64,000 nucleotides of DNA from NCBI GenBank assembly GCA_023678885.1, contig CM042955.1, forward strand, positions 32,396,088-32,460,087, read 5' to 3'. The notes below the pieces were generated by a model that was given only the letters and a program-made list of their open reading frames with translations, had not been told where the DNA came from and ran no database searches. Of this stretch, positions 11,232 to 23,470 are shown piece after piece. Source of the stretch: Pogostemon cablin (lineage: Eukaryota; Streptophyta; Magnoliopsida; Lamiales; Lamiaceae). Position 1 is the stretch's first letter. Each line of letters opens with the position of its first letter. Made by a program: the position numbers and the translations under genes.

Positions 11232-13479
11232 ATGTGGAAGCAGATTCTCAATAAATTTCCGCGGAAATCCCAGAAATCAGATCGGGAATCACTCAGAAAC
11301 CCTAATTTGGGTCCCAACACAACCTGTCCGGGTTCGGGCCGAGCCTGTTCTGCCATCTCTGCGGCCAAACGGGCTTCAGCTGCGGTGTTTCCAGCCAGTG
11401 TGATTGCAGGAATCGAGCCGTTGCTCGCCTTTAAAGATGTATCAAGTTCAGAGAAGATGAATCTCTTCATTAGTAAGTTGAGTCTTTGTTGTGTTGTGTT
11501 TGATTTCACTGATCCTGCCAAAAATGTCCATGAAAAGGAGCTCAAACGAGCTACATTGCTCGAGCTTCTGGAATTTGTATCTGAGAACACTCCAAAGTTC
11601 ACTGAGCCTGCAATTTTAGCATCTTGCAAGATGTGTTCGATTAATTTATTCCGTGTTTTTCCGCCTAATTGTCGATCAAGAACCGCGAGTTCCGGTGAAA
11701 ATGATAACGAGGAAGAGCCCATGTTTGATCCTGCGTGGTCACACTTACAGATAGTGTATGATTTCCTGCTCAAGTTTGTGACTTCGTCTTCTTTGGAAAC
11801 AAAGGTCGCAAAGAAATACATTAGCAATTCTTTTATATTGAAAATCATTGACTTGTTTGAGTCGGATGATCCCCGTGAAAGGGATTGCTTGAAAGCAATC
11901 ATGCATAGGATTTATGGCAAGTTTATGGTTCATCGACCATTTATCAGGAATTGTATGGGCAATGTTTTCTTTAGATTCGTGTTTGAGGTTGAGAAACATA
12001 ATGGGATTGCTGAGTTGTTGGAGATTTTCGGGAGTGTGATCACAGGATTTGCTTTACCTTTAAAAGAAGAGCATAAGATGTTCTTTTGTCGGGCATTGGT
12101 TCCGTTGCACAAGCCAAAGTCATTGGGAGTTTACTTTCAGCAGCTTTCGTATTGTGTGACTCAGTTTATTGAGAAAGAGCCGAAGTTGGCTAGTAGTCTG
12201 ATTAAGGGGCTGCTGAAATATTGGCCGATTACAAATAGTCAGAAGGAGGTGATGTTTTTGGGTGAGTTGGAGGAGATCCTTGAAGTAATTAGCATGGTCG
12301 AGTTCCAAAAGGTTATGGTTCCGCTATTTTGTCGTATCAGACACTGCATTAATAGTTACCATTTTCAGGTAACAATTTATCTCTTATCGCAGGGTTTTAA
12401 GCTCAATTTTGCTAACTCATTTATGATGATTGCACGTGCAGTGTTCGTATTACCGTGGCACGTGGAATATTTGTATTACTGTTATTTATTATCCATAGTT
12501 GCTATGTTTTCGAAAAATATTTGAGTACATGAAGAAGTATTAGATTATGGTGGAAGTTGGATTGCTTGTTTTCTTTATAGTATTAATGATCAACCATCAA
12601 CACCAATTGACTTATGCATGCATTATATGGACAATCATTCTTCTCATTAGTTGCTATCTTAACATCGATGTGAATCTGATTTATGTTATGCTGATTTTGC
12701 TAATGTGCATGCCTAACACTGTGAAAACATGGGGTTGATTTTCACTTCTTCTTTTCTTTATTCTGCCTGGCACGAAAAGCTTTTGATGGGGGGCAATTGT
12801 ATTATTGGAACAGTGACTTATGTTCCTAAACCATTGTTTAAAAGCATGTGTAAAAAAGAAGTTTCATAGTAGAGCATGTTAAATAGGCCACCCTGCCTTT
12901 TTCAGTTCAAACTTTTATAGGTTGAAATCCTTACCATTTCTGTAAAATCCAGCTTCTAGATGTTTGCACGTGGAAAATGCTGAATTTTAAACTTAAGAAA
13001 CGACGAGTGGTTCTCTCTACGTCGTTGCTTTGTAGATTGAGCGTGAAGATATACAAGTTGCTTGGGAAGAGACTGTTGCATTGATGAGAAGTTTGTATCA
13101 TTGAAATAACTTGATTTATTCTTTCCTGTTTTTTGTATTACAGGTAGCTGAGAGGGCTCTTTTCCTTTGGAATAACGACCGGATTATCAATCTAGTCTCT
13201 CATAACCGGCAAATAATACTGCCAATAGTATTCACAGCTCTGGAAGTCAACGCACAAAACCATTGGAACCACTCTGTCCTGAATCTAACCTTGAATCTAA
13301 GAAAGATGCTCATGGATATGGATGACGCCCTGGTATCGACTTGTGTTGCCAATTACCAAGAGGAACGTGAAAAACTGAACATATCTGTTGAAAAACGAAA
13401 GGAAGTTTGGCTACACTTGGAGAATGCAGCTAGTCTCCAACCAATTGCTCGGAATACTGCTGTTCTGGTAACTCATTAA
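11232..13479 (+). CDS. PP2A B' (B56) regulatory subunit
   Basis: This is a B'/B56-family regulatory subunit of protein phosphatase 2A. These subunits join the PP2A scaffold and catalytic subunits and direct the holoenzyme to substrates. Exon 1 is 11232-12368 (379 codons) and ends HFQ before a GT donor. The 775-bp intron ends TTACAG, and exon 2 is 13144-13479, giving 490 aa in one frame. Visible family signatures include EPMFDPAW, DPRERDC, HRIYGKFMVHRPFIR, HNGIAELLEIFGSVI, GFALPLKEEHK, LHKPKS, QFIEKEPKLAS, YWPITNSQKEVMFLGELEE and, across the splice, HFQVAERALFLWNN. The C-terminus NTAVLVTH matches the usual plant end. The start is chosen at MWKQILNK, the typical plant B' N-terminus. The gene looks intact. 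Reading into the intron gives a false 430-residue product. The exact B' subtype is not assigned. Confidence 0.95.
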
Positions 13480-13999
13480 GCCCCCCCCCCCCCCCCCCCC
13501 ATCCCCCCATGTTTATATACGTATTGTTGGTTGTCGATGATCATCACCGAGTCTTTTTGTGCATTCTGCTTGCGTCGTTGCGGTTATGACTTTCATCTGG
13601 AGGTAGGTGAGCCTTGTTTTTTGAGGTGAGATTGTGTTGTTGTAAAATATGATCTTCATCTTGTTTAAATATGCACATGATGGGTGAGGTCTCACCAGTG
13701 GATAGTGTAAACTAACAGTTTCTTTTTTTCTTAATTCTCTTTTTGACTTTGGTTGCTATTGCATCTTTTGTAAGTAGATTGTTGATCCTTGCTATTTAGA
13801 TATCTCTCTTATTTTCATCACTGTTTGTTTGTATGAATATGTATGGGAAATTTGGAGACGACATAGTTGGGCACATTTCTTTGAGCCATTCCATTCATCT
13901 TGCATTATTTGTGTTTCATGCCACGTGTAGATGTCCAAAATATCATTGTATTATTTCTACATTATTAATCCATTTTAAGGATTACGATTTACGACCACC
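13480..13999. other. 3' flank of PP2A gene with poly-C run
   Basis: Immediately after the stop codon comes a run of about 20 C (13481-13500) followed by more C-rich sequence, then a plausible 3' UTR and AT-rich intergenic DNA up to the hAT insertion site. No further gene is seen. The C run may vary in length because of sequencing or assembly. Confidence 0.5.
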
Positions 14000-16900
14000 T
14001 GGACATGCACCCTGGTTCGGAACTGCTGGTTCCAGTTCCAACGGAGGGGGAACCGGAACCAAACCGGGAGCTAGGGGTTTCGGTTCGTGAACCGGCGGTT
14101 CCGGTTCCGATTCGGAACCGCCGGTTTTCCAGTTTTTTTTTTTATTTTTTTTTGTTTCTTTATGTTATATTTATACATCATACATGTGTTATCAGTTATT
14201 ATGTGTAATTTATTTATTAAATAAGTGAAACATGTGTAATTGAAAATTGAAATATTGAATTTGAATTAATGTAATAATAATATCATTAAAATTGAAAATA
14301 TGATGTATGCACTATGCAATATTCAATAATGCAAGTAAAAATTTCAAAGTTGATATTAAATTCCTAATAATCATACAATATTAATTAATGTGATCACATA
14401 AAAAATTTAATTATTAAAGTCTAAACCATTACAATTTACAAATGTAGAAGTGTAGAGAACACTACAAGTTTACTTCCATGTCAACTACTCTATTGTTACA
14501 CTTCAAAAATTTAAAAAATACAAATTTTATAAGATAAAATACAACAACATAATAGAGGGGAAAAAAAAGGACTTGAGCTTAAATTTAGGGTTAAACTTGA
14601 AAATTCAAGTTCAACTTAAATTTAAGTTGCCTACGTATCCTCGAAAGGAATCAAAGCCCACGTAATTCTCTTAACTTACCTCAACTTACCTCTTTGGCTT
14701 GGTGGAGGTGAATGGTGATGGCCTTTTTTGTTTATTCTACCAATCTAACTCGCTTTCATATTCCGTAATTTCATCATCCGAACGGTCTTCTTCAATTTGA
14801 TTTTGAATCCGTCTTTCCGCCTTTGACCAATCATCAAGCAAACACAAATTTTCTAAATTTGTCACACTTAAATTGAATCGTGTCGGATCCAAAGTGAGAT
14901 TACCAAGACTAAATGTTTGTTCGACGACAACCGTAGAGGCGGGAGATACAAAAACCTCTTTTACAATCAATGATAAAATAGGGAATGACTTTGTTCTCCT
15001 TGACCACCACTTCAAAATATCAAAACTAGTTCCGCTTGTTTCAAACTCAAAAGTGTTAGTAAAATAAGAATCAAGTTCTTGAAAATGATTAGATATAATC
15101 CGTGCACGTTTTTGAGATCTAGCATCATAAAAACTATAAATTTTTGAAGAGCATCATATTTCCTAGAATTATCAACACTATCACTACTATCATCACCACT
15201 AGATTGATCATCATTCATATCATTTTGTTCTTTATACTCCTTAAAAAGATCCTTTAGTAGATTATAAGTACTTGCAACTATGTCTTTAGGATTAGGAGCT
15301 TGTTGTCTAGTAGGAGAATCACAATTAGCATACAATGAATTATAGTAAAGCGTTAACAATTCTTCTAAACCATCCGTTCTAATACGTGGGTCCAATAATT
15401 TAGCAACTAAACACAAGTCCGGGATTTGAAAAAAATATTTTAACCACTTAGATTTCATGGAAAGAATAGCATTTGACAACAACGGGTGTGTTTCATTAGC
15501 ACTAAAAACCATAGCAATTTTAATACAATTATCAACAACTAAATTTGAAGTAGGATAATAAACACCGGATAGTTCTTCCGTAGCATCATTAAAAATTTGC
15601 AAAACATCACATAGAGTATAACATGTGTCCCATTGATTAGCAAACAAGATTTGACCACCCGCATCTTGTGAGTAAAAATCACAAATATGATCTTTATAAT
15701 CAAAAGAGTCATGCAACATTTTATACGTCGAATTCCAATGAGTTAAAACATCTAAAGGAAATTTTTTTGGGTGAATGTTCACAGATTGACAATATCTTTT
15801 CCACCTTTTAGTAACGGAATGGTTTCTCATTATATACCATATAGCACTTTTAATAGGTTGAATGTGTGTTTTCAAAGCACTTATACCATCTTGAACACAT
15901 AAATTCAATATATGACAAATACATCTAACATAAAAAAATCTACCACCAATTGAGGGTTTGCAAATATCAATAAGACTTTCTAAACTAGCCGTATTAGCAC
16001 TAGCATTATCAAATGAGATTGTAAAAATCTTTGTAACTAAACCATATTCTTGCAAAATAGTACTAATTTTGTGAGCAATATTAATGGCGGTATGAGGAAC
16101 ATCAAATGATCTATAAGCAATTAATCTTTTTTGCAAATTCCATGAACTATCAATCCAATGACAAGTAATACCCATATAATCCGCTTTTTGCCAAAAATTG
16201 CTCCAAATATCCGAACATATAGACACTTTATGAGGTAATTGTTGCAAAATTTGTTTTAAAACCAAACCATACTCTTTAACAACTTTAGCAACACCAAGTT
16301 TACATTTATTACGATGCAAAGGTGGGGTTTGAGGATTTAAAGTGAGATTTATCCAATCTTGAAAAAAAACATTATCGGCAAAGTTAAATGGCAAATGTTT
16401 GGTGCACATAAGTTTAAGGTATAATCTCAAATAATTAGATTCATCAAATTAAAAAAGAGTGTTACCCGACGCCGATGAACCTTCTCCTCCGGAAGAGGCC
16501 GTGAACCCTCGTCCTATTTGTGTTTGACCGGTTGAGATGCCAATCTTTTCCGGATGCTTCGAGTTGATGTGCTTGATGAACGTTCCATATCCTCCGCCAT
16601 GCTTGAATTTATACTTCGTGCCACAATAGTTGAAAATAACTTTGAATTCATTCGAATTCTCAGTCGCCTCCTTCTTGAAATGAATGGAAAATATATCGGA
16701 ACGTAACACTTGTGGGGAACTTCGAGTCGATCCTCCGCCTCCGCTAGAGCCTCCGGCTTCGTCTCCGGTACCCGTACCACCCGAGGTTGGTTGACTTCCA
16801 CTCTCCCTTTGTTGTGATTGACCTTGAGTATTATCGTTGTCGTTGTCGGAGGGAAAATCATCTCCAAGTATCTCCTTAACATTCAAGTTGAACAAATGAG

Positions 16901-17963
16901 GGGAGAGTTCTTCATCCGAAGGAATATTTTCAAGTTCAATATCTTCTAGAGTTGGTGGAAGTTGGCGTGGAGGTGGTGGAGGACAATTTAAGGTGTTGGG
17001 TATGGATTTTCCTCTAGAAGAAGAAGGTGAGACACCGGATGAAGAAGAACCTCTTCTAGGCATTTTTTTTTTAGATTGAAAAAAGGATGAATATATAGGA
17101 TTTATGAACTAAAACTAAGAGACTAGAAGTAGAAGTATACTAATTAGTAGTATATGTGTGGGAAAGAATAGAAAATGATAATGAGAGAATTGAAATGAAA
17201 GTGATAATAAGAGAATTGAAATAAAAGACTACAACTTTTTTTTTTAGTTTGATATATATGAACTAAAAAAAGAAACTTGAGACTTGAGAGTTGAGATGAG
17301 ATTGAGAACTTGAGTAGTTGAGTAGAAATGTAGAATCAATCAAGAATGTGGAATAGAAGAAGAAGTAGTGTAGAGAAGAGAGTGTAGTAGTAGTAGAAGT
17401 AGTAGATTGAATGTGAATGTTGTGTGCCCAAATTGATCACACTTGGGGGGTATTTATAGAGGATTGGAAGTGATCTCATCCATCCATTTCAAATTTTAAA
17501 CACAAAAAAATCTCAACCTCAACCCTTGAATTAAAAAAAAAAAATCAGTCGGAACCGCCGGTTCCGCCGTCCATCTCAACTGTTGATCTTCAACGGTCAC
17601 ACGATCTCGGCCACACGTTTGAATTTTCAAAATTCAAAAATTCCCGCCCGGCCCGCCTGAACCGCCGGTTCACCGCCCCAACGGTCACTTTTTTTGGCCG
17701 TCGGATCTCCAACGGACAGTCGATCTTGGCCGTTCAAAAAAAAATAAAAAAAATAGAAAAACCGCCGGTTTTAACCGTGAACCGGCGAACCGGCGGTTTA
17801 AACCGGCGGTTCCGGTTCGTGCGCGGCTGGAATCGAAACCGAACCGTGTTCTACCGGTTTCGGTTTCGTTTTTTCCGGTTCCAGAATCGCCGATTCCGGT
17901 TCCGATTAAAACTGCCGGTTCTCCAGTTGGAACCGGCGATTCCGGTTAATCGGTGCATGTCTA
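14000..17963 (-). mobile_element. hAT transposon, complete ends, 3964 bp
   Basis: The terminal inverted repeats are TGGACATGCACC on the left and, read in reverse on the right, TAGACATGCACC. The 8-bp target duplication CGACCACC is perfect at 13992-13999 and 17964-17971. Both subterminal regions (about 14015-14130 and 17540-17945) are dense in CCGGTT and AACCGGCGG words in both orientations, probable transposase-binding clusters. The single transposase gene runs on the - strand and is broken, so the copy is not autonomous, although its ends could still be mobilised in trans. Confidence 0.93.
14737..17063 (-). pseudogene. hAT transposase (BED/RNase H-like), broken
   Basis: The reading frame starts at 17063 (MPRRGSSSSG) with a Ser/Pro/acid-rich N-terminus. 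A BED-type zinc finger follows in which the first Cys of the CxxC pair is replaced (VIFNYCGTKYKF) while HINSKH remains. An in-frame TAA at 16449-16451 interrupts it. The RNase H-like core then runs on with SDIWS, the second acidic site SFDNASANT, the CxxH motif RCICHILNL and the ATEELSG site, where hAT enzymes carry their catalytic Glu. A one-base frameshift near 15125-15135 throws the frame off. The hAT dimerisation tail lies in another frame and ends at 14737 (WWSRRTKSFPILS, ASTVVVEQTFSLG). One stop and one frameshift make it a pseudogene of a RICESLEEPER-like transposase. Confidence 0.92.
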
Positions 17964-17971
17964 CGACCACC

Positions 17972-18294
17972 CATGATTTGTACATTTAATAATCATGGCC
18001 TGAATGATACTATGGACAATGTACATGTGGGAGGGTGAATGATAAAACCCAACATATCAAGCTGGCATTTCTTCAAATTTCCAAATATATATCAAGAGAA
18101 CTATGACATTGAGCCCTAAAGTGACATTCATATGCTATATATATATTCCTTAAAAGTACAGTGTTCTAGTGGGGTCCATTTCCCACCAAGATATACTACA
18201 TCAACTTTACAAAACATGTGACAAGCTCCATTTGATTACCATCAAAACTTTTACTCCATTTAATCTTCCACACAACACATCATTATTAGGGTTG
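17972..18294. other. Intergenic, no gene seen
   Basis: This is host sequence just outside the right target duplication of the hAT element. No open frame or repeat is recognisable. Confidence 0.5.
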
Positions 18295-18820
18295 GGGTTG
18301 AAAAAAATATCGTAATCTTAGCATATTGCACTTACTAAATCAAAAAAATATTGAATTTATTGAAATTCAGTAAGATATAATACCATATTAAAAATTTTGA
18401 TGCGGTAATTATATATGAATTGTTAATACCGTGGTATTTTGATATATACTGAATTACAGTAAAATATACAATTTTGATGCGGTATATTTTATTATATGAT
18501 ATATACAATTATAATTATTATTTATATATTATGATTTTTTTATATTATATAAAAAGAGAAAAGTATGATTTATATAAAATTTTCAAGAGTTTAACCAAAT
18601 TTTGTGATATTTCCACATTTATATATTAGGAGATTGTATTTATAAATTTTTAAAATGATTTTATGATAGTTTATAATTTTTAGGAGTTTAATAATTTTTT
18701 AAAATGATTTTAGGAGTTTAATAATGTAATGCTAATAATAAAATTTAATGCAGGGTTCATATATATTATAAAATTTTAATGTATACAAATATGTACCTAC
18801 GTGTGTATATATATTGAAAA
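18295..18820. repeat. Dispersed repeat, inverted copy at 51.75-52.0 kb
   Basis: The stretch 18540-18820 (AAAAGAGAAAAGTATGATTT, GAGTTTAACCAAATTTTGTG, AATATGTACCTACGTGTGTA) reappears in reverse complement at about 51750-52000. The adjoining 18295-18500 contains CGGTAATT and ACCGTGGTATT words, comparable to the GGTATACCG-rich stretch at 52700-52920. It is a dispersed element whose class is unknown. Confidence 0.6.
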
Positions 18821-18994
18821 CTACATTAAGAAATCATATAGTTGTAAATCTATAATTTTGCATATTTATAAATGTTTATGTAAAATTATTGTGAAAGCCA
18901 CGGAAAATATCATATATTGTCGCAGCCCAAATACTCAAATTATTGACCTGAAATTTTGTTATTTGAAAAATGTGAGATTAAAATCCTAGTGGGT

Positions 18995-19340
18995 AATTGG
19001 TAGAATATTAAATCAATAAATACATAATGATATGATTACTTTTTTCATGACAACGCGAAAGTTTATCATTACCATGTTTCATAGCCCGTCGACTACTATC
19101 ATTATCAAAACTCATCTGCCGCAACCATGAATTAATAAATTCATGACTCATACGGCCGCTACCATAAGAGAAAAAATAAGAATACTTCATATGCAAACCA
19201 ACAATAACATCCAACCATTTCAAATATTTTACCCACCTTTTTCTTTTCAAAATACGGTATTACTGCTTGAGTGTAAAGAGTGACCTAATATCTTTTCAAA
19301 ATACGGTATTACTGCTTGAGTGAAAAGAGTGACCTAATAT
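18995..19340 (-). other. Coding-like fragment and 49-bp tandem duplication
   Basis: An 80-codon frame on the - strand (19008-19250, with WVKYLKWLDVIVGLHMKYS) has a protein-like composition but no family I recognise. Beside it the phrase CTTTTCAAAATACGGTATTA recurs at 19243 and 19292, a 49-bp tandem duplication. It may be a decayed transposon or gene fragment. Confidence 0.3.
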
Positions 19341-19620
19341 CCCGTTCACCATCACTTCACCTAGCATAAATAATTCATTTAAATTATACTCATATTAATT
19401 TAAGATCTTATTTAATATTTGTGAATAAAACAACCGATTTTTATTTTCATTTAATAGTTTTTAATAATTATTAATTAATAAACCATTTAAAATAAAATTC
19501 GTGAATATTTAAATTGAAGTAATCATTCTTGTTGCTTCCATTGTTTGTATCAATAAACCATGAGACTAACAAACAATTAAAACCCAAATTTGTTGACTTG
19601 TCATCCATCCCATTTTAATA

Positions 19621-19941
19621 CTCCCTCCGTCCCCCAAAGTATTTCACACTTTCCTTTTTCATCCGTCCCTCAAAGTATTTCACACTTTACTTTTACTAAA
19701 TTTGGTAAAAAATACATTATACTAATACTCACTTTTTACACATATCCCAATATAATACTTACTTTTTCACATCTCCCAAAAACTTTACACACTTTTTTCA
19801 CATATCTCAATAACTTTACACACCTTTTTCATTAAATCAACTAAAATATATATTCTCTTTCTTACTTTATACATAAAAATACAAAATTTTCTTAAACTCC
19901 GCGCACACCAATACGCGAAATACTTCCCGGGACGGAGGGAG
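19621..19941. mobile_element. Stowaway-like MITE, copy 1 (321 bp)
   Basis: The ends CTCCCTCCGTCCCCC and CGGGACGGAGGGAG are perfect, with TA at 19619-19620 and 19942-19943. It is nearly identical to 62650-62969. Two such similar copies 43 kb apart suggest recent activity of this subfamily. Confidence 0.92.
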
Positions 19942-21774
19942 TAATAATACTAGGTAGTGAGGTGTTAGCCCGTATTGTTGTGAATTGCAATATATCTGTA
20001 ATTCTAATGTTTTACTAAAAATGCTTTATGCATGAGAAGAATGGGCATAACAAAAATGCCGCTCGACTTTCACCCCTTTTTGTTCGATTCATGAAAAGTG
20101 GAAAATGATGCTAGTTTGGTGCTCTTTTTATGAGTGTAAAGCTCTTGCAAGTATTTACAGTGGAGAAAATGGAGACACAGGCACCCAATAGATACCTACA
20201 ACATTATGAATGGAAAAGTAAACAACGTTAAAATATAGAGTTAATGAACCAAGAGAAATTATTCATAATGCTAGCCTTGGCACTTTTGAGTCCAGCTCTT
20301 TCTCAAAGTTATGTTATCTTCTTCTTCTTCCAGCTGCACCATCACACATTTCTTTTTAGGGTTTTTTAGATAATAATTATTATGTTTTCTTTCAGGAGTG
20401 CGACACGTTCAGCTGTCTTCCTCTTTTCATTCGGCATTGTCCGATCAAGTGCGTTTCCATTGCAACCTTGTGACGGACATTAAAAGAAGAGAGAAAATAC
20501 ATTTCAGAGCCATTACCACTTCCAATGAGAAGTATTTGAACACTGTGAATTAAGCATTAATACCAGCTGATCAATTTCAAAGCGGTCTACAGCTCTAAAG
20601 GGGAAAAAAAATCAATTGGCCATGTGCTTTCTTTAACTGGATACTTCTAAACAAAGTAACAGCACAAGACAAGATAAATTTTAAGCAAGATTTCTTGAAT
20701 CGGAGACGGACAAATTGTTACATCCTATTAGCAACAATGCCCTATTTGAATGATCAAACTATAGATATTTAAGCAATTAATGTAAACTGTAACTGCATTA
20801 TGAATTCGTAAAATACTTTTAATTTAACTGATTTGTGTTGAACACAACACAGAAAATCTCAGCAGCATAGCAAATGAGCAATTTCATCATATTCCGATCC
20901 CAATTTTCACATAAACATAATGATAGATGCAAGTCGCTAACAATGGCCATAATAAGTCTGAAATTTCATTACTTCTCTACTTTCACTTTCACCCAAACCT
21001 TTTTTTTAAAAAAAATTAGAGGGTGCATCATGCTAACTCCATAAAACATTAGATTTTCAGATACAAAGTGATCACTAATAGATAAATTTTTTTTTTGTAT
21101 CAGATCGCACATATTTTAAAACCTACAAATTTCAGCTGAAGTTCTGAAAATTAATATTATGAAGAACAACTTTGGGCGCAAAAGGAAGAAGGTCAGAATT
21201 CTAAGCGGTTGAACACAGAGCAAAAATCTTCTCTTCATGTTAAAACAGAAGAGGGGAAATTTTCAATTTACTTGTATCAATTAATGAAATAGAATAGGGG
21301 ATTAACATTTAAAAGTGAATTTTGAACTAACCATTTCGGTCCCAGAAGTGCCTATTGAAGAGTTGATTCTGCATGTCCATTATGATACCCTCCAAGAAAC
21401 CTCAATTCAACTTCCGATAATCACGAATATATGAAGATCTTATGCGTACTTTGATTCTGCGAGGTGTTAGATGAGAACTCTGTAGTAAATGCTAGTGGAG
21501 CAGGATGCTTCTCATCTTTTCACTTTCCTATTTGAGAAGCTGTTTTGAAAGTCTGCAATAAATGAAATCAGACTTCTCCTGCCTAAATATCAGGAATATC
21601 TTTCATAATTTCTCAGCAGAAGCATAGGATAACATTCTGATTTACCTCATAGATTTGATTATAACATACAGATTTTGAAATGAAATGGTTCGTGTCTGAC
21701 TTTCTCCCCCAGCAAAATGGACGTCAAACAATTCAATTAGCAAATGTTCATGTGCTACATTAAGATGCACCTCA

Positions 21775-21795
21775 ATTCATGAGGTGCTGAACCGT
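21775..21795 (-). repeat. Internal Helitron-type terminal hairpin
   Basis: GCACCTCA and TGAGGTGC pair around the loop ATTCA. This is nearly the same stem as the terminal hairpin of Helitron B. A CTAC lies about 12 nt away, where a CTAG end would sit. It suggests a decayed or internal Helitron end nested in Helitron A. Confidence 0.55.
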
Positions 21796-22200
21796 ACTTC
21801 GGAGAGCAATATAATAATCTTTCTTACACAAGTTATTTCATTATCTACAGCTATTTCTTACTTGTAAAAAATCTAATTCTCAGGTATTCTCCCTCTTTGA
21901 CCAGACAAATGGAAGAATGTGTCATATAAATTCCTTACTGATTACTGAAGTGAGTCTTTAGACCATCATAATAAGTGTTAGCTAGTATTTTTCTAGCTAC
22001 AAATTAGTTCACTTGCTAGTTAAACAAGGAAAAGGTAAAAACCATAATCCCTCAGCAAATTTTATGTACTGAACAATAACAATTTTGAGAAATTAGAGGC
22101 AGTTCAGATTTTTATCTTAAAATTCCAACTTATGGATACACAAACAAACTTTGAATATCTAGACCTACTAAAGAGTTTGCTTTGGAACCTTCGAAGATAT

Positions 22201-22350
22201 TCACATTACAACCTTGTGAGCAGACAGGTCAAGGTCTTCAAACTTCTTAATAACATTCCATATTTGCTCTATGCTGAATGAAAATCCTAATGTAGGCATC
22301 ACACTACGCCTATCACCAATAAGCCCACCAGGTGCAATAAAATGGTGAAA
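22201..22350 (-). pseudogene. RHD3: RHD3 (root hair defective 3) exon fragment
   Basis: The frame on the - strand reads 49 codons before a TGA and contains FIAPGGLIGDRRS, GFSFSIEQIWNVIKK and EDLDLSAHK. This matches the segment just after the GTPase domain of plant RHD3, a dynamin-like GTPase (atlastin/Sey1 class) that fuses ER tubules. From memory of the family, the usual text here is close to IAPGGLAGDRRG and GFSFSAQQIWKVIKE. Only this one exon is recognisable; GTPase motifs are absent. It lies inside Helitron A, so I infer exon capture rather than a resident gene. Confidence 0.75.
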
Positions 22351-22620
22351 TCACTGTATTAATCTTGCAACCTTAAAAAAAGTATAAAATCAAAGTGAAA
22401 ATTCAATAAAATATAAATTAATAATACATGATCGGATATGCAGCAAAAAAATTATTGAAGTATGGGTTAAATGCAATTACAGTTGTCTATGGGATTACAG
22501 CACATCACATTCACATGCAAAACGAAACAGATGGCCATCATGGAATTCAAGTTCTATCATGTCATATTAATTCACATCACAAGGTCAACCAGAGACGAAC
22601 ACTTAAGCTCTTGCACTTAA

Positions 22621-22780
22621 AATCATCAAGTAAGAATCACCTCTGGAGGATGGGAAAAGCAAGCTTTTTCAAACCCCATTGAATCCACTGGTGCAACTTC
22701 AGAAGACCTCATTTTGCTTGTTCCATCAAGCATATTTTCCCAATTAGCAGGATGTTGTGCTTTATCATTCAAGAGAAAAA
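22621..22780 (-). pseudogene. Exon-like island, family not identified
   Basis: An open frame on the - strand reads about 46 residues including LLNDKAQHPANWENMLDG, VAPVDSMGFEKACF and SHPPE, followed by a possible GT donor (GAG/GTGATTC). Composition is protein-like and codon use differs from the AT-rich surroundings. I do not recognise the protein. It is probably another captured exon in Helitron A. Confidence 0.4.
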
Positions 22781-23380
22781 TTCTATGACAATACTAAATA
22801 TTACTGCCACTTGTCTAATTCACTGAAAGAAAAGTGAAAACTCTTTCTTTTTCCAACAGAAGAAGATGGGTTCACTAAAGATACAAAATTTGTTCGTCGA
22901 ACCACCCTGTCTAAGAAGATTACAAGAATGCACATATTTCATCAACCATCATATCCTGAAGAGTCTTCAATCAGTAAATTATCAGGTATACAAAGCTACT
23001 TTAAGGTACCCAGTAACAAGAAGGTAAACATAGCCCAAGTAGTTTATCAGAATTTACGATAACCATTTCTCATGGAACACATAGATGGGCTCAAATCAGA
23101 AGGCAGTAATGTGGTACACAACATGACAGTCTTTCAATGGATTAAGAAGGTAAAAGTATTCAGGTTAAAACATACTCAAACAAAAGTAGTTGCTTTTTCC
23201 ATATGAAAAATCTTCAATTTGAGGTAGACTGCAAGGCTGTACCACAAAGTTAATGCATAAGGTGAGACTTGAGAGTATAGATGATACATCATGAACAAAC
23301 TAAATGATTTACAGAAATATAAGAGTAAAGGTCAAGAGAAAGTAACATATGACGCAGGTCCAAATTACATAAGACTTAAC

Positions 23381-23470
23381 CTGAGTCTCGGTTAAGAACG
23401 GCGATGATCTACGAATCACACGGCGCACGATTCCATGGATAGTTTCATTCGACATAGTGATGGAGGACAT
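23381..23470 (-). pseudogene. Exon-like island with start codon and donor
   Basis: A 30-codon frame starts ATG at 23470 (MSSITMSNETIHGIVRRVIR) and ends TETQ exactly at a GTTAAG donor. The Arg-rich, compact shape suits a first coding exon. No continuation exon could be joined with confidence and no family is recognised. It lies in Helitron A and is likely a captured exon or part of a chimeric transcript. Confidence 0.4.

Noticed and set aside
11232..12524. A 430-residue single-exon form of the PP2A subunit
   Set aside because: The last 51 residues come from reading into the intron. The conserved protein resumes at 13144.
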